Assembly: GCF_900129545.1 (NCBI RefSeq)
Contig: NZ_FQWB01000001.1
Coordinates: 1,240,001-1,304,000 of the forward strand
DNA from: Flavobacterium fluvii
Lineage (GTDB): Bacteria > Bacteroidota > Bacteroidia > Flavobacteriales > Flavobacteriaceae
DNA length: 64,000 nucleotides
Direction of reading: 5' to 3'
Shown here: positions 28,881 through 38,627 of the stretch, one piece after another
Position numbering within the stretch: position 1 is the stretch's first letter
How the letters are laid out: each line of letters begins with the position of its first letter
Program-made: the position numbers and the translations under genes
The notes under the pieces: model-generated
Told to the model about the DNA's origin: nothing
What the model saw: only the letters and a program-made list of their open reading frames with translations
Databases searched by the model: none

Positions 28881-29510
28881 TTATACCACAAATTTCAAAG
28901 GCAAATGAACTACTTTCTTGGTTTCGAAAAATTCATCTTCAAAAAAGTCTGCCAAGTTATACTCTGTAGCTTTCGGGAAATCCTTTAATTCTTCGGTTAA
29001 ATCACCACCTTTTAGATAGAGAATTCCATTTCTGAGTTCGTGCTTGTTTTTCTTCTTGATTTTGTCTTTTATCCAAGACACAAAATCAGGCATATTGGTC
29101 ACGGCACGACTAACGATAAAATCGAAATCGCCTTTCACCAATTCGGCTCTCATCTGTTCCGCTTTCACGTTTTTGAGTTCCAAAGCATCGGCGACAGCCT
29201 GAACCACTTTTATTTTTTTGGCAATGACATCAATCAAGTAAAAACGGGTTTCCGGGAAAAGAATCGCCAAGGGAATTCCGGGAAATCCTCCGCCAGTTCC
29301 AACGTCCAAAACATAAGTTCCAGGTTCGAATTTTATGACTTTGGCAATTCCCAAAGAATGCAAAATGTGTTTGGTGTATAATTCGTCAATATCTTTTCGG
29401 GAAATAACGTTGATTTTGGTATTCCAATCGTGGTATAAAAAATCCAGTTTTTTGAATTGTTCTTTCTGAATATCAGTTAAATAAGGAAAATACTTTTGAA
29501 TCTCGTCCAT
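28881..29510 (-). CDS. rsmG: 16S rRNA (guanine527-N7)-methyltransferase RsmG
   Basis: Methylates G527 of 16S rRNA using SAM. 209 residues, the usual length. The frame opens at 29528, but the ATG at 29508-29510 gives the conserved start MDEIQKYFPYL and is preferred. Seen: NWNTKINVISRKDIDELYTKHILHS (written here as TKINVISRKD), the SAM site VLDVGTGGGFPGIPLAILFP (about 70-89), LIDVIAKKI, and SRAVTNMPDF. Divergent from the desaturase gene; a -7 box TACTTTTG lies at 29526-29533. Confidence 0.95.
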   Translation of the reverse strand: MDEIQKYFPYLTDIQKEQFKKLDFLYHDWNTKINVISRKDIDELYTKHILHSLGIAKVIKFEPGTYVLDVGTGGGFPGIPLAILFPETRFYLIDVIAKKIKVVQAVADALELKNVKAEQMRAELVKGDFDFIVSRAVTNMPDFVSWIKDKIKKKNKHELRNGILYLKGGDLTEELKDFPKATEYNLADFFEDEFFETKKVVHLPLKFVV

Positions 29511-29525
29511 TGTTATAAATTTTAA

Positions 29526-29533
29526 CAAAAGTA
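29526..29533 (-). promoter_or_regulatory. -7 promoter box of rsmG
   Basis: TACTTTTG on the minus strand, 16 bases from the preferred start codon, which supports that start over the one at 29528. Confidence 0.5.
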
Positions 29534-29589
29534 CAATTTTTAGTTTTGAATATTTAACTCAATTTAACAGATTGAAAATTTATAATAAT

Positions 29590-29597
29590 TATATTTG
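29590..29597 (+). promoter_or_regulatory. -7 promoter box of the desaturase gene
   Basis: TATATTTG, 20 bases before the ATG. Confidence 0.5.
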
Positions 29598-29617
29598 CAC
29601 AATATTCAAATTCAACA

Positions 29618-30712
29618 ATGAACAACGTCGCCCCTACATTTGCGAAGCAAGACAATCTAAAGTTTTTTAGAACGCTTAACTCTCGGGTGAACAGCTACTT
29701 CAAAGAAAATAATATCCCAAAAACGGGTAACTGGAAGATTCATTTGAAGACTGTAATTCTTTTTACGGTTTTTTTGGTTCCCTATTTTTTGATACTTACT
29801 TTACCTATGCCTTTTTGGGTACATTTACTATTGACCATTGTCATGGGAATTGGAATGGCCGGAATTGGAATGAACGTGATGCACGACGCCAATCACGGCT
29901 CGTATTCGACTAAAAGTTGGGTGAATAAATTTATGGGTGGAACAATTTATGTTTTGGCTGGAAATGTCCATAACTGGCAAGTGCAACATAATGTTTTACA
30001 TCATACGTACACGAACATCATCGGTCACGACGAAGATTTGGAAGCAGGAAGAATTATGCGTTTCTCCAAGGAAGCAGAATGGCACAAATTCCATAAATTC
30101 CAACAATATTATGCCGTGTTTTTATATGGTTTGTTGACTTTCAATTGGGCCATCACCACTGATTTCAAACAAATGAGCAGTTACATCAAAAGAAAACTCT
30201 CTTATGGCGAACCAAAAAGCCCAAAAATCCTTTGGACCACTTTAATCATCACAAAAGTAATTTATATAGCCATCTGGATTGTTTTGCCAATTGTTATTGG
30301 AATCACTTGGTGGAAGGTTTTGGTTGGATTTTTCATAATGCATTACACTGCCGGATTAATCTTGAGTATCGTGTTTCAATTGGCTCACGTAGTGGATGAA
30401 GCCTCTAATCCAGTTCCAAATCAAGAAGGAGAAATGGAAAATACTTGGGCAATTCACCAATTGTTTACCACCGTTAATTTTGCACCAAAAAACAAAATCG
30501 TGAACTGGTACACGGGAGGTTTAAATCACCAAATTGAGCATCATATTTTTCCACATATCAGTCATGTGCATTATGGAAAAATTGCAAAAATCGTAAAGGA
30601 AACAGCCAAAGAATGTCAGTTGCCTTATTACGAATACAAAACATTCACGGCTGCTGTTTTCGCCCATTTCAAACATTTAAAAGAACTGGGGATGAAACCC
30701 GCCTTACAATAA
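29618..30712 (+). CDS. Membrane fatty acid / acyl-CoA desaturase
   Basis: 364 residues, an integral-membrane di-iron desaturase that puts a double bond into acyl chains of membrane lipids. Two pairs of membrane helices surround the three histidine boxes: HDANHG (about 89), HNVLHH (about 124-129) and QIEHHIFP (about 305-312), the last of the front-end/linoleoyl-CoA desaturase type (Q in place of the first His). No cytochrome b5 domain is fused, so electrons come from a separate donor. Regulation by temperature is plausible but not shown. Confidence 0.92.
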   Translation: MNNVAPTFAKQDNLKFFRTLNSRVNSYFKENNIPKTGNWKIHLKTVILFTVFLVPYFLILTLPMPFWVHLLLTIVMGIGMAGIGMNVMHDANHGSYSTKSWVNKFMGGTIYVLAGNVHNWQVQHNVLHHTYTNIIGHDEDLEAGRIMRFSKEAEWHKFHKFQQYYAVFLYGLLTFNWAITTDFKQMSSYIKRKLSYGEPKSPKILWTTLIITKVIYIAIWIVLPIVIGITWWKVLVGFFIMHYTAGLILSIVFQLAHVVDEASNPVPNQEGEMENTWAIHQLFTTVNFAPKNKIVNWYTGGLNHQIEHHIFPHISHVHYGKIAKIVKETAKECQLPYYEYKTFTAAVFAHFKHLKELGMKPALQ

Positions 30713-30760
30713 AACAAAACCATAATTAAAAACAGATTTATAAATCAAAATTTACATTTA

Positions 30761-31951
30761 ATGAACAATTTGCTTTCAGACAGAATTAATAATTTAGCTA
30801 CGTCACAAACATTGGCAATGGCTGCATTAGCCAGAGAATTAAAAGCTCAAGGAAAAGATATCATCAGTTTAAGTTTGGGTGAACCAGATTTTAACACACC
30901 AGATTTCATTAAAGAAGCTGCCAAAAAAGCCATTGATGAAAACTACAGTACTTATTCTCCAGTTGATGGTTACGGTGACTTGAAAGATGCTATTTGCAGA
31001 AAATTCAAAAGAGACAACGGATTGGATTATAAACCATCTCAAATCGTGGTTTCAACAGGAGCAAAACAATCTTTATACAACATTGCACAAGTAATGTTAA
31101 ACGATGGTGACGAAGTTATTTTACCAGCACCTTACTGGGTTTCTTACTTCGAAATCGTAAAATTGTCAGGTGGAGTTCCTGTAGAAGTTCCAACTTCTGT
31201 AGATACTGATTTCAAAATCACACCAGCACAACTAGAAGCGGCTATCACACCAAAAACAAAAATGATGTGGTTCTCTTCTCCTTGCAATCCTTCAGGTTCT
31301 GTTTACAGCAGAGAAGAATTAACGGCCTTGGCTAAAGTATTGGAAAATCATCCAAACATTATTGTGGTTGCAGACGAAATCTACGAGCACATCAATTTCT
31401 CTGGAACTTTCTGTAGTATCGGATCTATTCCGGGAATGTTGGAAAAAACAGTTACCGTAAACGGAGTTGCCAAAGCTTTCGCTATGACAGGATACAGGAT
31501 TGGTTACATCGGAGCACCGGAATTTATTGCAAAAGCGTGTACGAAAATTCAAGGACAAGTAACTTCAGGAGCAAATTCTGTGGCACAACGCGCTACAATT
31601 ACTGCCGTAGATGCTGACCCAAGCGTATTGAACCATATGGTTCAAGCTTTCCACAGTCGTAGAGATTTAGTGGTTGGATTGTTGAAAGAAATTCCAGGAA
31701 TCAAAATCAACGTTCCAGAAGGTGCTTTCTACGTTTTCCCAGACGTTTCTTCTTTCTTCGGAAAAACATTGAAAGGAACTGAAATTAAAGATGCAAACGA
31801 TTTATCAATGTATCTTTTGGCTGAAGCAAACGTTGCTACTGTAACAGGTGACGCTTTCGGAAATCCAGATTGTATCCGTTTCTCTTACGCAACAAGCGAT
31901 GATATTTTAAAAGAAGCATTAAAAAGAATCAAAGAAGCATTGGCACTATAA
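30761..31951 (+). CDS. Pyridoxal phosphate-dependent aspartate aminotransferase (class I/II)
   Basis: 396 residues, fold type I, subgroup I-gamma as in thermophilic and Bacteroidota AspC-like enzymes. Seen: SLGEPDFNTPDFIKEAA (about 38-54), YSPVDGYGDLKDAI, VSTGAKQSLYNIAQ, SPCNPSGSVYSREEL (about 172-186), VVADEIYEHI, and the Schiff-base Lys in NGVAKAFAMTGYRIGYIG (about 234). The C-terminal Arg in CIRFSYATS binds the substrate carboxylate. It would interconvert aspartate and oxaloacetate; other amino acids or prephenate are possible. Confidence 0.92.
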   Translation: MNNLLSDRINNLATSQTLAMAALARELKAQGKDIISLSLGEPDFNTPDFIKEAAKKAIDENYSTYSPVDGYGDLKDAICRKFKRDNGLDYKPSQIVVSTGAKQSLYNIAQVMLNDGDEVILPAPYWVSYFEIVKLSGGVPVEVPTSVDTDFKITPAQLEAAITPKTKMMWFSSPCNPSGSVYSREELTALAKVLENHPNIIVVADEIYEHINFSGTFCSIGSIPGMLEKTVTVNGVAKAFAMTGYRIGYIGAPEFIAKACTKIQGQVTSGANSVAQRATITAVDADPSVLNHMVQAFHSRRDLVVGLLKEIPGIKINVPEGAFYVFPDVSSFFGKTLKGTEIKDANDLSMYLLAEANVATVTGDAFGNPDCIRFSYATSDDILKEALKRIKEALAL

Positions 31952-31975
31952 GCAGGACTTCTATTTTTAATATCA

Positions 31976-32009
31976 AGAGCCTCAAGATTTTTCTTGGGGC
32001 TCTTTTTTT
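31976..32009 (+). terminator. Terminator after the aspartate aminotransferase (copy 1 of a repeated hairpin)
   Basis: AGAGCCTCAAGA pairs with TCTTGGGGCTCT, followed by T6. The same core recurs at 34331 and 36403. Confidence 0.85.
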
Positions 32010-32139
32010 GATTCCCTCAAAAAAAAGACTTCAAAAACAAACCGTTATTGTTCAGGATACAGAACAGTACAGTACAGGATGGTGTGGCTTGTTTTTATGC
32101 TTATTTTTAGCAAAAACTAACCAACCTTTTCTATTAACT

Positions 32140-34314
32140 ATGAACCAAAAAACTACTATCATTTTTTTTAAAAAAACTGTCCTTTTACTTCTGTTTTTAT
32201 TTGGAATAACCACTCAAATATTCGCTCAGCGAAGTGTTGAAAAGCTCAATCGGGGTTTGGTTGCCATGCGCTTAAACGCCAGTCAAGTCTATGTTGGCTG
32301 GAGAATGCTGGGAACCGATCCTACTGACACAAGTTATAATTTGTATTGTGACGGAGTAAAACTGGCTGGAAGCCCTTTTACGACAAGCACCAATTTTACC
32401 CACGATACCACTACAGACGGGAGCTATACCGTTCGCGCTATTATCAATGGAGTTGAAGAACCTGTTTCTGAAACAGCCACTGTATGGGCCAACCAGTATT
32501 TGGATATTGCAATGCAAATACCCCCTGGAGGAACCAACGTAAGCGGATCTTACACCTATAGCGTAAATGATTGCAGTGTGGGTGATGTAGATGGTGACGG
32601 ACAATATGAAATTTTCGTGAAATGGGATCCCTCCAACTCAAAAGACAATTCTCAGCCTGGTTTTACGGGCAATGTTTATATTGATTGCTACCGGTTGGAC
32701 GGAACACGTCTTTGGAGAATCGACTTGGGAAAAAACATCCGTGCCGGTGCCCATTATACCCAATTTATGGTGTATGACCTGGACTCGGATGGTAAAGCCG
32801 AAATGGCTTGTAGAACAGCCGACGGAACCGTAGACGGAATCGGGATAGTTATTGGTGATAAAGATGTAGATTACAGAAACGCTACCGGTAGTACAACTAC
32901 ATCTGGAAGCCCTTATGGTGCTGTCATATCTGGTCCTGAATTCTTGACGGTTTTTAATGGAGAAACAGGAAAAGCAATGGCTACCACTAATTATTTGCCT
33001 GCGCGTGGAATAGTAAACAATACCACTTGGGGTGATAGTTACGGAGGTCGTTCGGAACGTTTTATTGCCGCCATCGCTTATCTTGACGGTTCAAAACCTA
33101 GCCTAGTAATGGGGCGTGGCTATTACACCAGATTGATACGCGTGGCTTGGGACTGGCGAAACAATACTCTTTCGCAAAGATGGATTTTTGACAGCAATAC
33201 TTCAGGAAATTCAGTTTATGCAGGTATGGGAAATCACCAGATGACTGTAGGTGATGTTGATGGCGATGGTAAAGACGAAATATTTAACGGTTCGAGCGGT
33301 ATTAATGATGACGGAACACAATTATATGCTAACACTTTAGGTCATGGCGATGCTTTGCATATGAGTGATATGGATCCTGACCGCCCGGGACAAGAAATAT
33401 GGCAATGTCTGGAAGAACCTGCTAAATACAAAACGAATGGTCTTGTTTTTTTGGATGCCAAAACAGGAGCAACTCTATGGGGCTTACCCGCAAATACAGA
33501 TGTAGGCCGTTGCAATGCAGCAGATATTGATCCACGCTACAAAGGATATGAATGTTTTGGTAGTGCTGGCGTAAAAGACCCGGTATCAGGTGTTACCACT
33601 ACTACAAACTATTTAATGGATTGCAAAGGAAACCTTATCAGCAATGCAAAACCATCTCAAAATTTCTCTATTTGGTGGGATGCCGATTTGAATCGTGAAC
33701 TATTGGACGACAATCACATCGACAAATGGAATTATCTTGCAGGTAATAGCAGCAGATTACTTACTGCAACCGGATATTCTTCAAACAATACCACCAAAGC
33801 AACTCCTAGTTTGAGTGCCGACCTTTTTGGAGACTGGCGAGAAGAAGTAATTTTCCGTAAAACAGACAATACTGCCATCAGGATTTATACCACCAACATT
33901 CCTACGACCAATAAACTATACACTTTGATGCACGATACGCAATACAGAGTGGCAATTGCTTGGCAAAACTCGGCCTACAATCAGCCACCACATCCTAGTT
34001 ACTATTTGGGAGTAGATATGGCTGCTCAAACACAACCAAATGTAATCGCAACAAGCTTATCAACCAATGAGTTTTCAAATAAGGAACCTTCGGCAAATGC
34101 CATTCTTTATCCAAATCCAACAAGTCAAACTTTCACGATTATGGCAGAAGGAAAATTCACTTATTCAATTCACAACATTCTAGGACAAGAGTTGGGGTCG
34201 GGGAAAGGTGAAAATCAATTAGAAGTAGGACAAATATCAGCTGCTTCAGGTGTTTTCATTATCACCGTGAAATCAGAAAAAGGAACATCATCCATCAAGC
34301 TGATTAAAGAATAA
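32140..34314 (+). CDS. Rhamnogalacturonan lyase, PL11 family, with T9SS type A sorting domain
   Basis: Cleaves the backbone of the pectin rhamnogalacturonan I. 724 residues from the chosen ATG; the frame opens upstream at 32008, but the ATG at 32140 is followed at once by a signal peptide (ending TTQIFAQ). An N-terminal fibronectin-like segment (LNRGLVAMRLNASQVYVGWR) precedes the eight-bladed PL11 propeller with calcium-type DVDGDGQYEI, DLDSDGKAEM and DVDGDGKDEI loops, RAGAHYTQFM, GHGDALHMSDMDPDRPG and LSADLFGDWREEVIFR. The last 75 residues are a Por_Secre_tail (ILYPNPTSQTFTI...), a T9SS type A signal. A close paralogue follows. Confidence 0.93.
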   Translation: MNQKTTIIFFKKTVLLLLFLFGITTQIFAQRSVEKLNRGLVAMRLNASQVYVGWRMLGTDPTDTSYNLYCDGVKLAGSPFTTSTNFTHDTTTDGSYTVRAIINGVEEPVSETATVWANQYLDIAMQIPPGGTNVSGSYTYSVNDCSVGDVDGDGQYEIFVKWDPSNSKDNSQPGFTGNVYIDCYRLDGTRLWRIDLGKNIRAGAHYTQFMVYDLDSDGKAEMACRTADGTVDGIGIVIGDKDVDYRNATGSTTTSGSPYGAVISGPEFLTVFNGETGKAMATTNYLPARGIVNNTTWGDSYGGRSERFIAAIAYLDGSKPSLVMGRGYYTRLIRVAWDWRNNTLSQRWIFDSNTSGNSVYAGMGNHQMTVGDVDGDGKDEIFNGSSGINDDGTQLYANTLGHGDALHMSDMDPDRPGQEIWQCLEEPAKYKTNGLVFLDAKTGATLWGLPANTDVGRCNAADIDPRYKGYECFGSAGVKDPVSGVTTTTNYLMDCKGNLISNAKPSQNFSIWWDADLNRELLDDNHIDKWNYLAGNSSRLLTATGYSSNNTTKATPSLSADLFGDWREEVIFRKTDNTAIRIYTTNIPTTNKLYTLMHDTQYRVAIAWQNSAYNQPPHPSYYLGVDMAAQTQPNVIATSLSTNEFSNKEPSANAILYPNPTSQTFTIMAEGKFTYSIHNILGQELGSGKGENQLEVGQISAASGVFIITVKSEKGTSSIKLIKE

Positions 34315-34330
34315 AGCAAATTTCAACATC

Positions 34331-34365
34331 AAGAGCCTCAAGATTTTTCTTGGGGCTTTTTTTTT
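34331..34365 (+). terminator. Terminator after PL11 copy 1 (copy 2 of the repeated hairpin)
   Basis: AGCCTCAAGA pairs with TCTTGGGGCT, followed by nine T. Confidence 0.85.
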
Positions 34366-34520
34366 GATTATCTCAAAAAAACAAATCTCAAAAACAAATC
34401 TCAAAAACAAATCTCAAAAGCAAAATATCATTGCAAAAAGTCACACCAACACAGTACAGGATAGTGCGCCTTGTTTTTATACTTATTTTTAGCAAATAAT
34501 AACCAATCTTTTCTTTGACT

Positions 34521-36383
34521 ATGGATCAAAAAACTTCTGCCATTTTTTTAAAAAAAACAGTCCTTTTGCTTCTGTTTTTATTTGGAATTGCTACTCAAAC
34601 ATACGCCCAACGTACAGTTGAAAAACTCAATCGTGGTTTGGTTGCCATGCGATTAAACACCAATCAAGTTTATATTGGCTGGAGAATGTTGGGAACCGAG
34701 CCCACTGATGTAAGTTATAATTTGTATTGCAACGGGAAAAAATTGGAAGGAAGTTCTTTTAAAACTTCCACCAACTACACGCATGAAATCACTGCCGACG
34801 GAACCTATTCTGTTCGTGCCATTATTAATGGTATAGAACAACCTTCTTCAGAAACTGCCACAGTATGGGCCAATCAATATTTAGATATTCCCATGCAAAT
34901 TCCTGCAGGTGGAACCACTCCAGATGGGCGCAACTATACCTACAGCGTGGGCGATTCTAGTGTTGGCGATGTAGACGGTGATGGTCAATACGAAATAGTT
35001 GTAAAATGGGATCCATCCAATGCACACGACAACTCCCATACGGGTTATACCGGTAATGTAATTATTGATTGTTATCGTTTGGACGGAACCAAACTTTGGA
35101 GAATTGACTTAGGAAAAAACATCCGTGCCGGAGCCCATTACACCCAATTCATGGTGTATGATTTAGACTCCGATGGGAAAGCCGAAATTGCATGTAAAAC
35201 AGCCGATGGGACCGTAGATGGAGCAGGAGTGGTTATTGGATCGGCTACTGCAGATTATAGAGAGACTGTTGGAAAAACTACCGGATATATTTTGTCTGGC
35301 CCTGAATTTTTAACCGTTTTTAATGGATTAACCGGTAAAGCAATGGCTTCTACAGATTATCTGCCGGCTCGTGGAGATGTAAAAGATTGGGGTGATAATT
35401 ACGGCAACCGGGTGGATCGTTATATTGCAGCAGTCGCTTATCTTGATGGTTCAAAACCAAGTTTGGTAATGGGACGTGGTTATTATACAAGACTGGTACG
35501 CGTGGCTTGGGATTGGCGAAACAACACCCTTTCCAAACGATGGGTTTTTGACAGTAATGATTCTAAAAACAAGGATGCTTTCGGTCAAGGCAATCACCAA
35601 ATGACCGTGGGTGATGTTGATGGTGACGGTAAAGACGAAGTATTTAACGGTACTAGCGCAATTGACGACAATGGAACAAAATTATACGCCAATGGTTTGG
35701 GTCACGGTGATTCTTTGCACATGTCCGATATGGATCCCGATCGTCCTGGGCAGGAAATATGGCAATGCCATGAAGTTCCATCAAGGTATGGAGCTTATGG
35801 TCTTGAATTTAGAGATGCAAAAACTGGAAAACCTTTATGGGGTGTTAGCGGAGAAGGCACAGACGTGGGTCGAGGTATTGCTGCCGATATTGACCCTCGT
35901 TATAAAGGCTATGAATGTTGGGGTGCCAAAGGAAATTTATACGATTGCAAAGGAAATGAAATTGGAACTTCAAAACCTTCCATGAATTTCGCCATTTGGT
36001 GGGATGGCGACTTGAACAGAGAACTATTAAATTCAAATAGAATCGACAAATGGGATTACACCAATGCAAAAACTGTCAATTTGCTCACCGCCACAGATTA
36101 TAAGTCAAACAATGGAACTAAATCGACACCTTGTTTGAGTGCAGACCTTTTTGGAGACTGGCGTGAAGAAGTCATATTCCGCAAATCCGACAATACTTCC
36201 ATTAGAATTTACACAACAAATATCCCGACGACCCATAAACTATATACTTTAATGCACGATACGCAGTATAGAGTTGCAATCGCTTGGCAAAATTCGGCTT
36301 ACAATCAACCCCCACATCCAAGTTTTTATTTGGGAGCAGATATGGCACCACAAACAAAGCCAAATGTGGTAACCGTAAAATAA
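34521..36383 (+). CDS. Rhamnogalacturonan lyase, PL11 family, without T9SS sorting domain
   Basis: 620 residues from the ATG at 34521 (an in-frame TTG two codons upstream is less likely). A signal peptide ends in ATQTYAQ. The catalytic body is closely similar to the preceding protein along its whole length (shared LNRGLVAMRLN, GVDGDG-type loops, RAGAHYTQFMVYDLDSDGKAE, GNHQMTVGDVDGDGKDE, LSADLFGDWREEVIFRKSDN). It ends at the propeller (PNVVTVK), with no Por_Secre_tail, so it should stay periplasmic while its sister is exported to the surface. Leader sequences upstream of both genes are also alike, so the duplication included the promoter. Confidence 0.93.
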   Translation: MDQKTSAIFLKKTVLLLLFLFGIATQTYAQRTVEKLNRGLVAMRLNTNQVYIGWRMLGTEPTDVSYNLYCNGKKLEGSSFKTSTNYTHEITADGTYSVRAIINGIEQPSSETATVWANQYLDIPMQIPAGGTTPDGRNYTYSVGDSSVGDVDGDGQYEIVVKWDPSNAHDNSHTGYTGNVIIDCYRLDGTKLWRIDLGKNIRAGAHYTQFMVYDLDSDGKAEIACKTADGTVDGAGVVIGSATADYRETVGKTTGYILSGPEFLTVFNGLTGKAMASTDYLPARGDVKDWGDNYGNRVDRYIAAVAYLDGSKPSLVMGRGYYTRLVRVAWDWRNNTLSKRWVFDSNDSKNKDAFGQGNHQMTVGDVDGDGKDEVFNGTSAIDDNGTKLYANGLGHGDSLHMSDMDPDRPGQEIWQCHEVPSRYGAYGLEFRDAKTGKPLWGVSGEGTDVGRGIAADIDPRYKGYECWGAKGNLYDCKGNEIGTSKPSMNFAIWWDGDLNRELLNSNRIDKWDYTNAKTVNLLTATDYKSNNGTKSTPCLSADLFGDWREEVIFRKSDNTSIRIYTTNIPTTHKLYTLMHDTQYRVAIAWQNSAYNQPPHPSFYLGADMAPQTKPNVVTVK

Positions 36384-36402
36384 TTTTAAATTTTACATGC
36401 CA

Positions 36403-36434
36403 AAAGCCTCAAGATTTTCTTGGGGCTTTTTTTG
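36403..36434 (+). terminator. Terminator after PL11 copy 2 (copy 3 of the repeated hairpin)
   Basis: AAAGCCTCAAGA pairs with TCTTGGGGCTTTT, followed by T. Confidence 0.85.
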
Positions 36435-36439
36435 TTGGG

Positions 36440-36536
36440 TGTGTCCACGCTTCCACTATCGTTGCAGTGCGGTCGGGCTATCCGCTATATCTTTTGTTTC
36501 GCTAACGCTTCACAAAAGGATGTCGTTTCTATCCCT
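36440..36536 (-). repeat. Flavobacterial intergenic repeat (GATAGAAACGACATCC family)
   Basis: The gap 36384-36682 holds, after the terminator, an element that on the minus strand reads GATAGAAACGACATCCTTTT, a partial stem CTTTTGT/ACAAAAG, then AAGATATAGCGGATAGCCCG. From memory, sequences of this kind recur between genes in Flavobacterium. No open frame in it looks coding. Confidence 0.5.
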
Positions 36537-36682
36537 CACACAAAAACTACAACAAACAACAATTTTCCAAAAAATCCCTTTCCTAATTAGAAATCTTGAA
36601 TAATTTATAAGACCTTTGCAAACTTTAAGACAAAAAGCTAAAACCTTAATAGTCTAGCAATTATAAAATTATCATCCCATAG

Positions 36683-38557
36683 ATGAAAAAGAAAATAGAA
36701 ATACTCGCTCCTGCTAAAGATTTGATTCACGGAATGGCCGCCATCAACAGTGGCGCCGATGCCGTTTATATCGGAGCTCCTTTATACGGCGCGCGTTCCA
36801 ATGCCACAAACTCTATTGAAGATGTGGCGAAACTGGTGGAATATGCCCATTTATTCAACGCTCAGGTTTTTGTGGTTATCAACACCATTTTATACGACAA
36901 CGAACTGGAAACCTGTCGTCAGATGATTTATCAATTGTACGACATCGGTGTCGATGCGCTGATTGTTCAGGATATGGCGATTATGGAAATGGAGTTGCCG
37001 CCTATCGTTTTGCACGCAAGCACGCAGGCCAACAACCGTGATGCCGACAAAATCAAATTCCTGAAAGATGCCGGAATGAAACGTGTGGTTTTGGCTCGTG
37101 AATTGAACCTACACCAAATCAAAGAAATCAGCGAAGCTTCGGATGTGGAACTGGAATTTTTCGTGACGGGAGCGCTCTGCGTTTCTTTCAGCGGGAATTG
37201 CTATATGAGTGTTGCCAATGGCGAACGCTCTGCCAACCGCGGTTCTTGTGCACAAAACTGTCGTTTGCCGTACAACCTCATAGACGGTAACGGCGATACT
37301 TTAATCAAAAACAGCCACTTGCTTTCCATCAAGGATTTTGATGTATCGGATCAAATTCCAAATCTGATTGAAGCGGGTGTAATTTCCTTTAAAATCGAAG
37401 GACGTCTGAAAGATATTGTCTATGTAAAAAACAACGTTTCTTACTTACGTCAAAAACTGGATGCTTTCCTCGAAAACGACAAAAGCGGTAAATACGAAAA
37501 AGCTTCTTCCGGAAAATGCACTTATACGTTCGAATCGGCTTTGAATAAAAGTTTCAACCGTGGTTATACCGATTATTTTGTCAACGAAAGACACCAAGCC
37601 ATTGGTTCCTGGGAAAGTCCAAAATCCAAAGGACAATACATTGGCAAACTGATCAAAACCACCGGAAACGCTTACGAAATCGAAAACGGCGAACTCCTAA
37701 ACAATGGCGATGGACTTTGTTTCATCAACGAAAACAACGAAGCCGACGGAATTTATGTCAACAAAGTCGAAAATGGTCTGGCATATCCAAATGTGCTGAA
37801 AGAAATCAAACCCGGAACATTCATTTACCGCAACAACGACGCTGCTTTCATCAAAATTGTGGAACGCGAAGACAGTGCTGTTCGAAAAATCAGCACGACT
37901 TTATTGTTGACCGAAACCGAAACCGGTTTTGAACTCATCGCCACCGACGAAGACGGAAACGTGAGCACCGTAAGTTTGGTTCATCCAAAAGAAAGAACCA
38001 AAAACAACGAATCTATCGAAGAGAATTTCAAAATCAATTTGGCAAAAACAGGTTTCACGCCTTACACTGCCGATGAAATTACGATTATGTTCTCCGAAAA
38101 CTGGTTCCTTCCTATTTCCAAAATCAACGAAATGCGAAGAACGGTTTTCGAACAATTATCAGCGATTCGTTTGGCTAATTACAAGCGTCACGAACACAAA
38201 TTGGTCAAAACATCACATCCTTATCCAGAAACCAAACTGGATTTCATGTACAATGTTTCCAATAAACTGGCTCGTAAATTCTACGAACGTCACGGCGTAA
38301 CCGAAATTGAAAAAGCATTCGAATTGCAATGGGATCCCGGAAAATCACGTGTGATGACCACCAAATACTGCATCAAATACGAACTGGAAAAATGTCCAAA
38401 GTATCACAAAGACACAATGGAAACCAAACTCAAAGAACCTTTGGTACTGAAACAGGGCGAATTGGAATACAAACTCAAATTCAATTGCAAACCCTGCGAA
38501 ATGGAAATTTGGGAGAAAGATGCCGAATTTGAAATCGAGGAAGACCACTTTCATTAG
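36683..38557 (+). CDS. U32 family peptidase / RNA hydroxylation-type protein
   Basis: 624 residues. An N-terminal TIM-barrel-like domain (about 1-300) carries the U32 signature: ELEFFVTGALCVSFSGNCYM then S (about 157-177), followed by NRGSCAQNCRLPY. Four cysteines across this region and a C-terminal set (CIKYELEKCPKYH, FNCKPCEMEIW) suggest a bound Fe-S cluster or zinc. In other bacteria the long U32 proteins (RlhA/TrhP group) are required for hydroxylation of rRNA or tRNA, and older annotations as collagenase are doubtful. Which RNA is modified here cannot be told. Followed by a terminator. Confidence 0.88.
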   Translation: MKKKIEILAPAKDLIHGMAAINSGADAVYIGAPLYGARSNATNSIEDVAKLVEYAHLFNAQVFVVINTILYDNELETCRQMIYQLYDIGVDALIVQDMAIMEMELPPIVLHASTQANNRDADKIKFLKDAGMKRVVLARELNLHQIKEISEASDVELEFFVTGALCVSFSGNCYMSVANGERSANRGSCAQNCRLPYNLIDGNGDTLIKNSHLLSIKDFDVSDQIPNLIEAGVISFKIEGRLKDIVYVKNNVSYLRQKLDAFLENDKSGKYEKASSGKCTYTFESALNKSFNRGYTDYFVNERHQAIGSWESPKSKGQYIGKLIKTTGNAYEIENGELLNNGDGLCFINENNEADGIYVNKVENGLAYPNVLKEIKPGTFIYRNNDAAFIKIVEREDSAVRKISTTLLLTETETGFELIATDEDGNVSTVSLVHPKERTKNNESIEENFKINLAKTGFTPYTADEITIMFSENWFLPISKINEMRRTVFEQLSAIRLANYKRHEHKLVKTSHPYPETKLDFMYNVSNKLARKFYERHGVTEIEKAFELQWDPGKSRVMTTKYCIKYELEKCPKYHKDTMETKLKEPLVLKQGELEYKLKFNCKPCEMEIWEKDAEFEIEEDHFH

Positions 38558-38590
38558 TAGCGTTTATTTTGAAACAGATACTTTAATAGA

Positions 38591-38627
38591 AACCGATGCT
38601 TTACTTCAAAAAGGCATCGGTTTTTTT
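38591..38627 (+). terminator. Terminator after the U32 gene
   Basis: ACCGATGC (38592-38599) pairs with GCATCGGT (38614-38621), followed by T6. The rest of the gap up to 38817 shows no gene. Confidence 0.8.

Noticed and set aside
32008..32139. Longer N-terminus of PL11 copy 1
   Set aside because: It lies in the aminotransferase terminator and leader; the signal peptide begins at the ATG at 32140.
36397..36603. Short plus-strand frames after PL11 copy 2
   Set aside because: They run through the terminator and the intergenic repeat and show no protein-like conservation signal.
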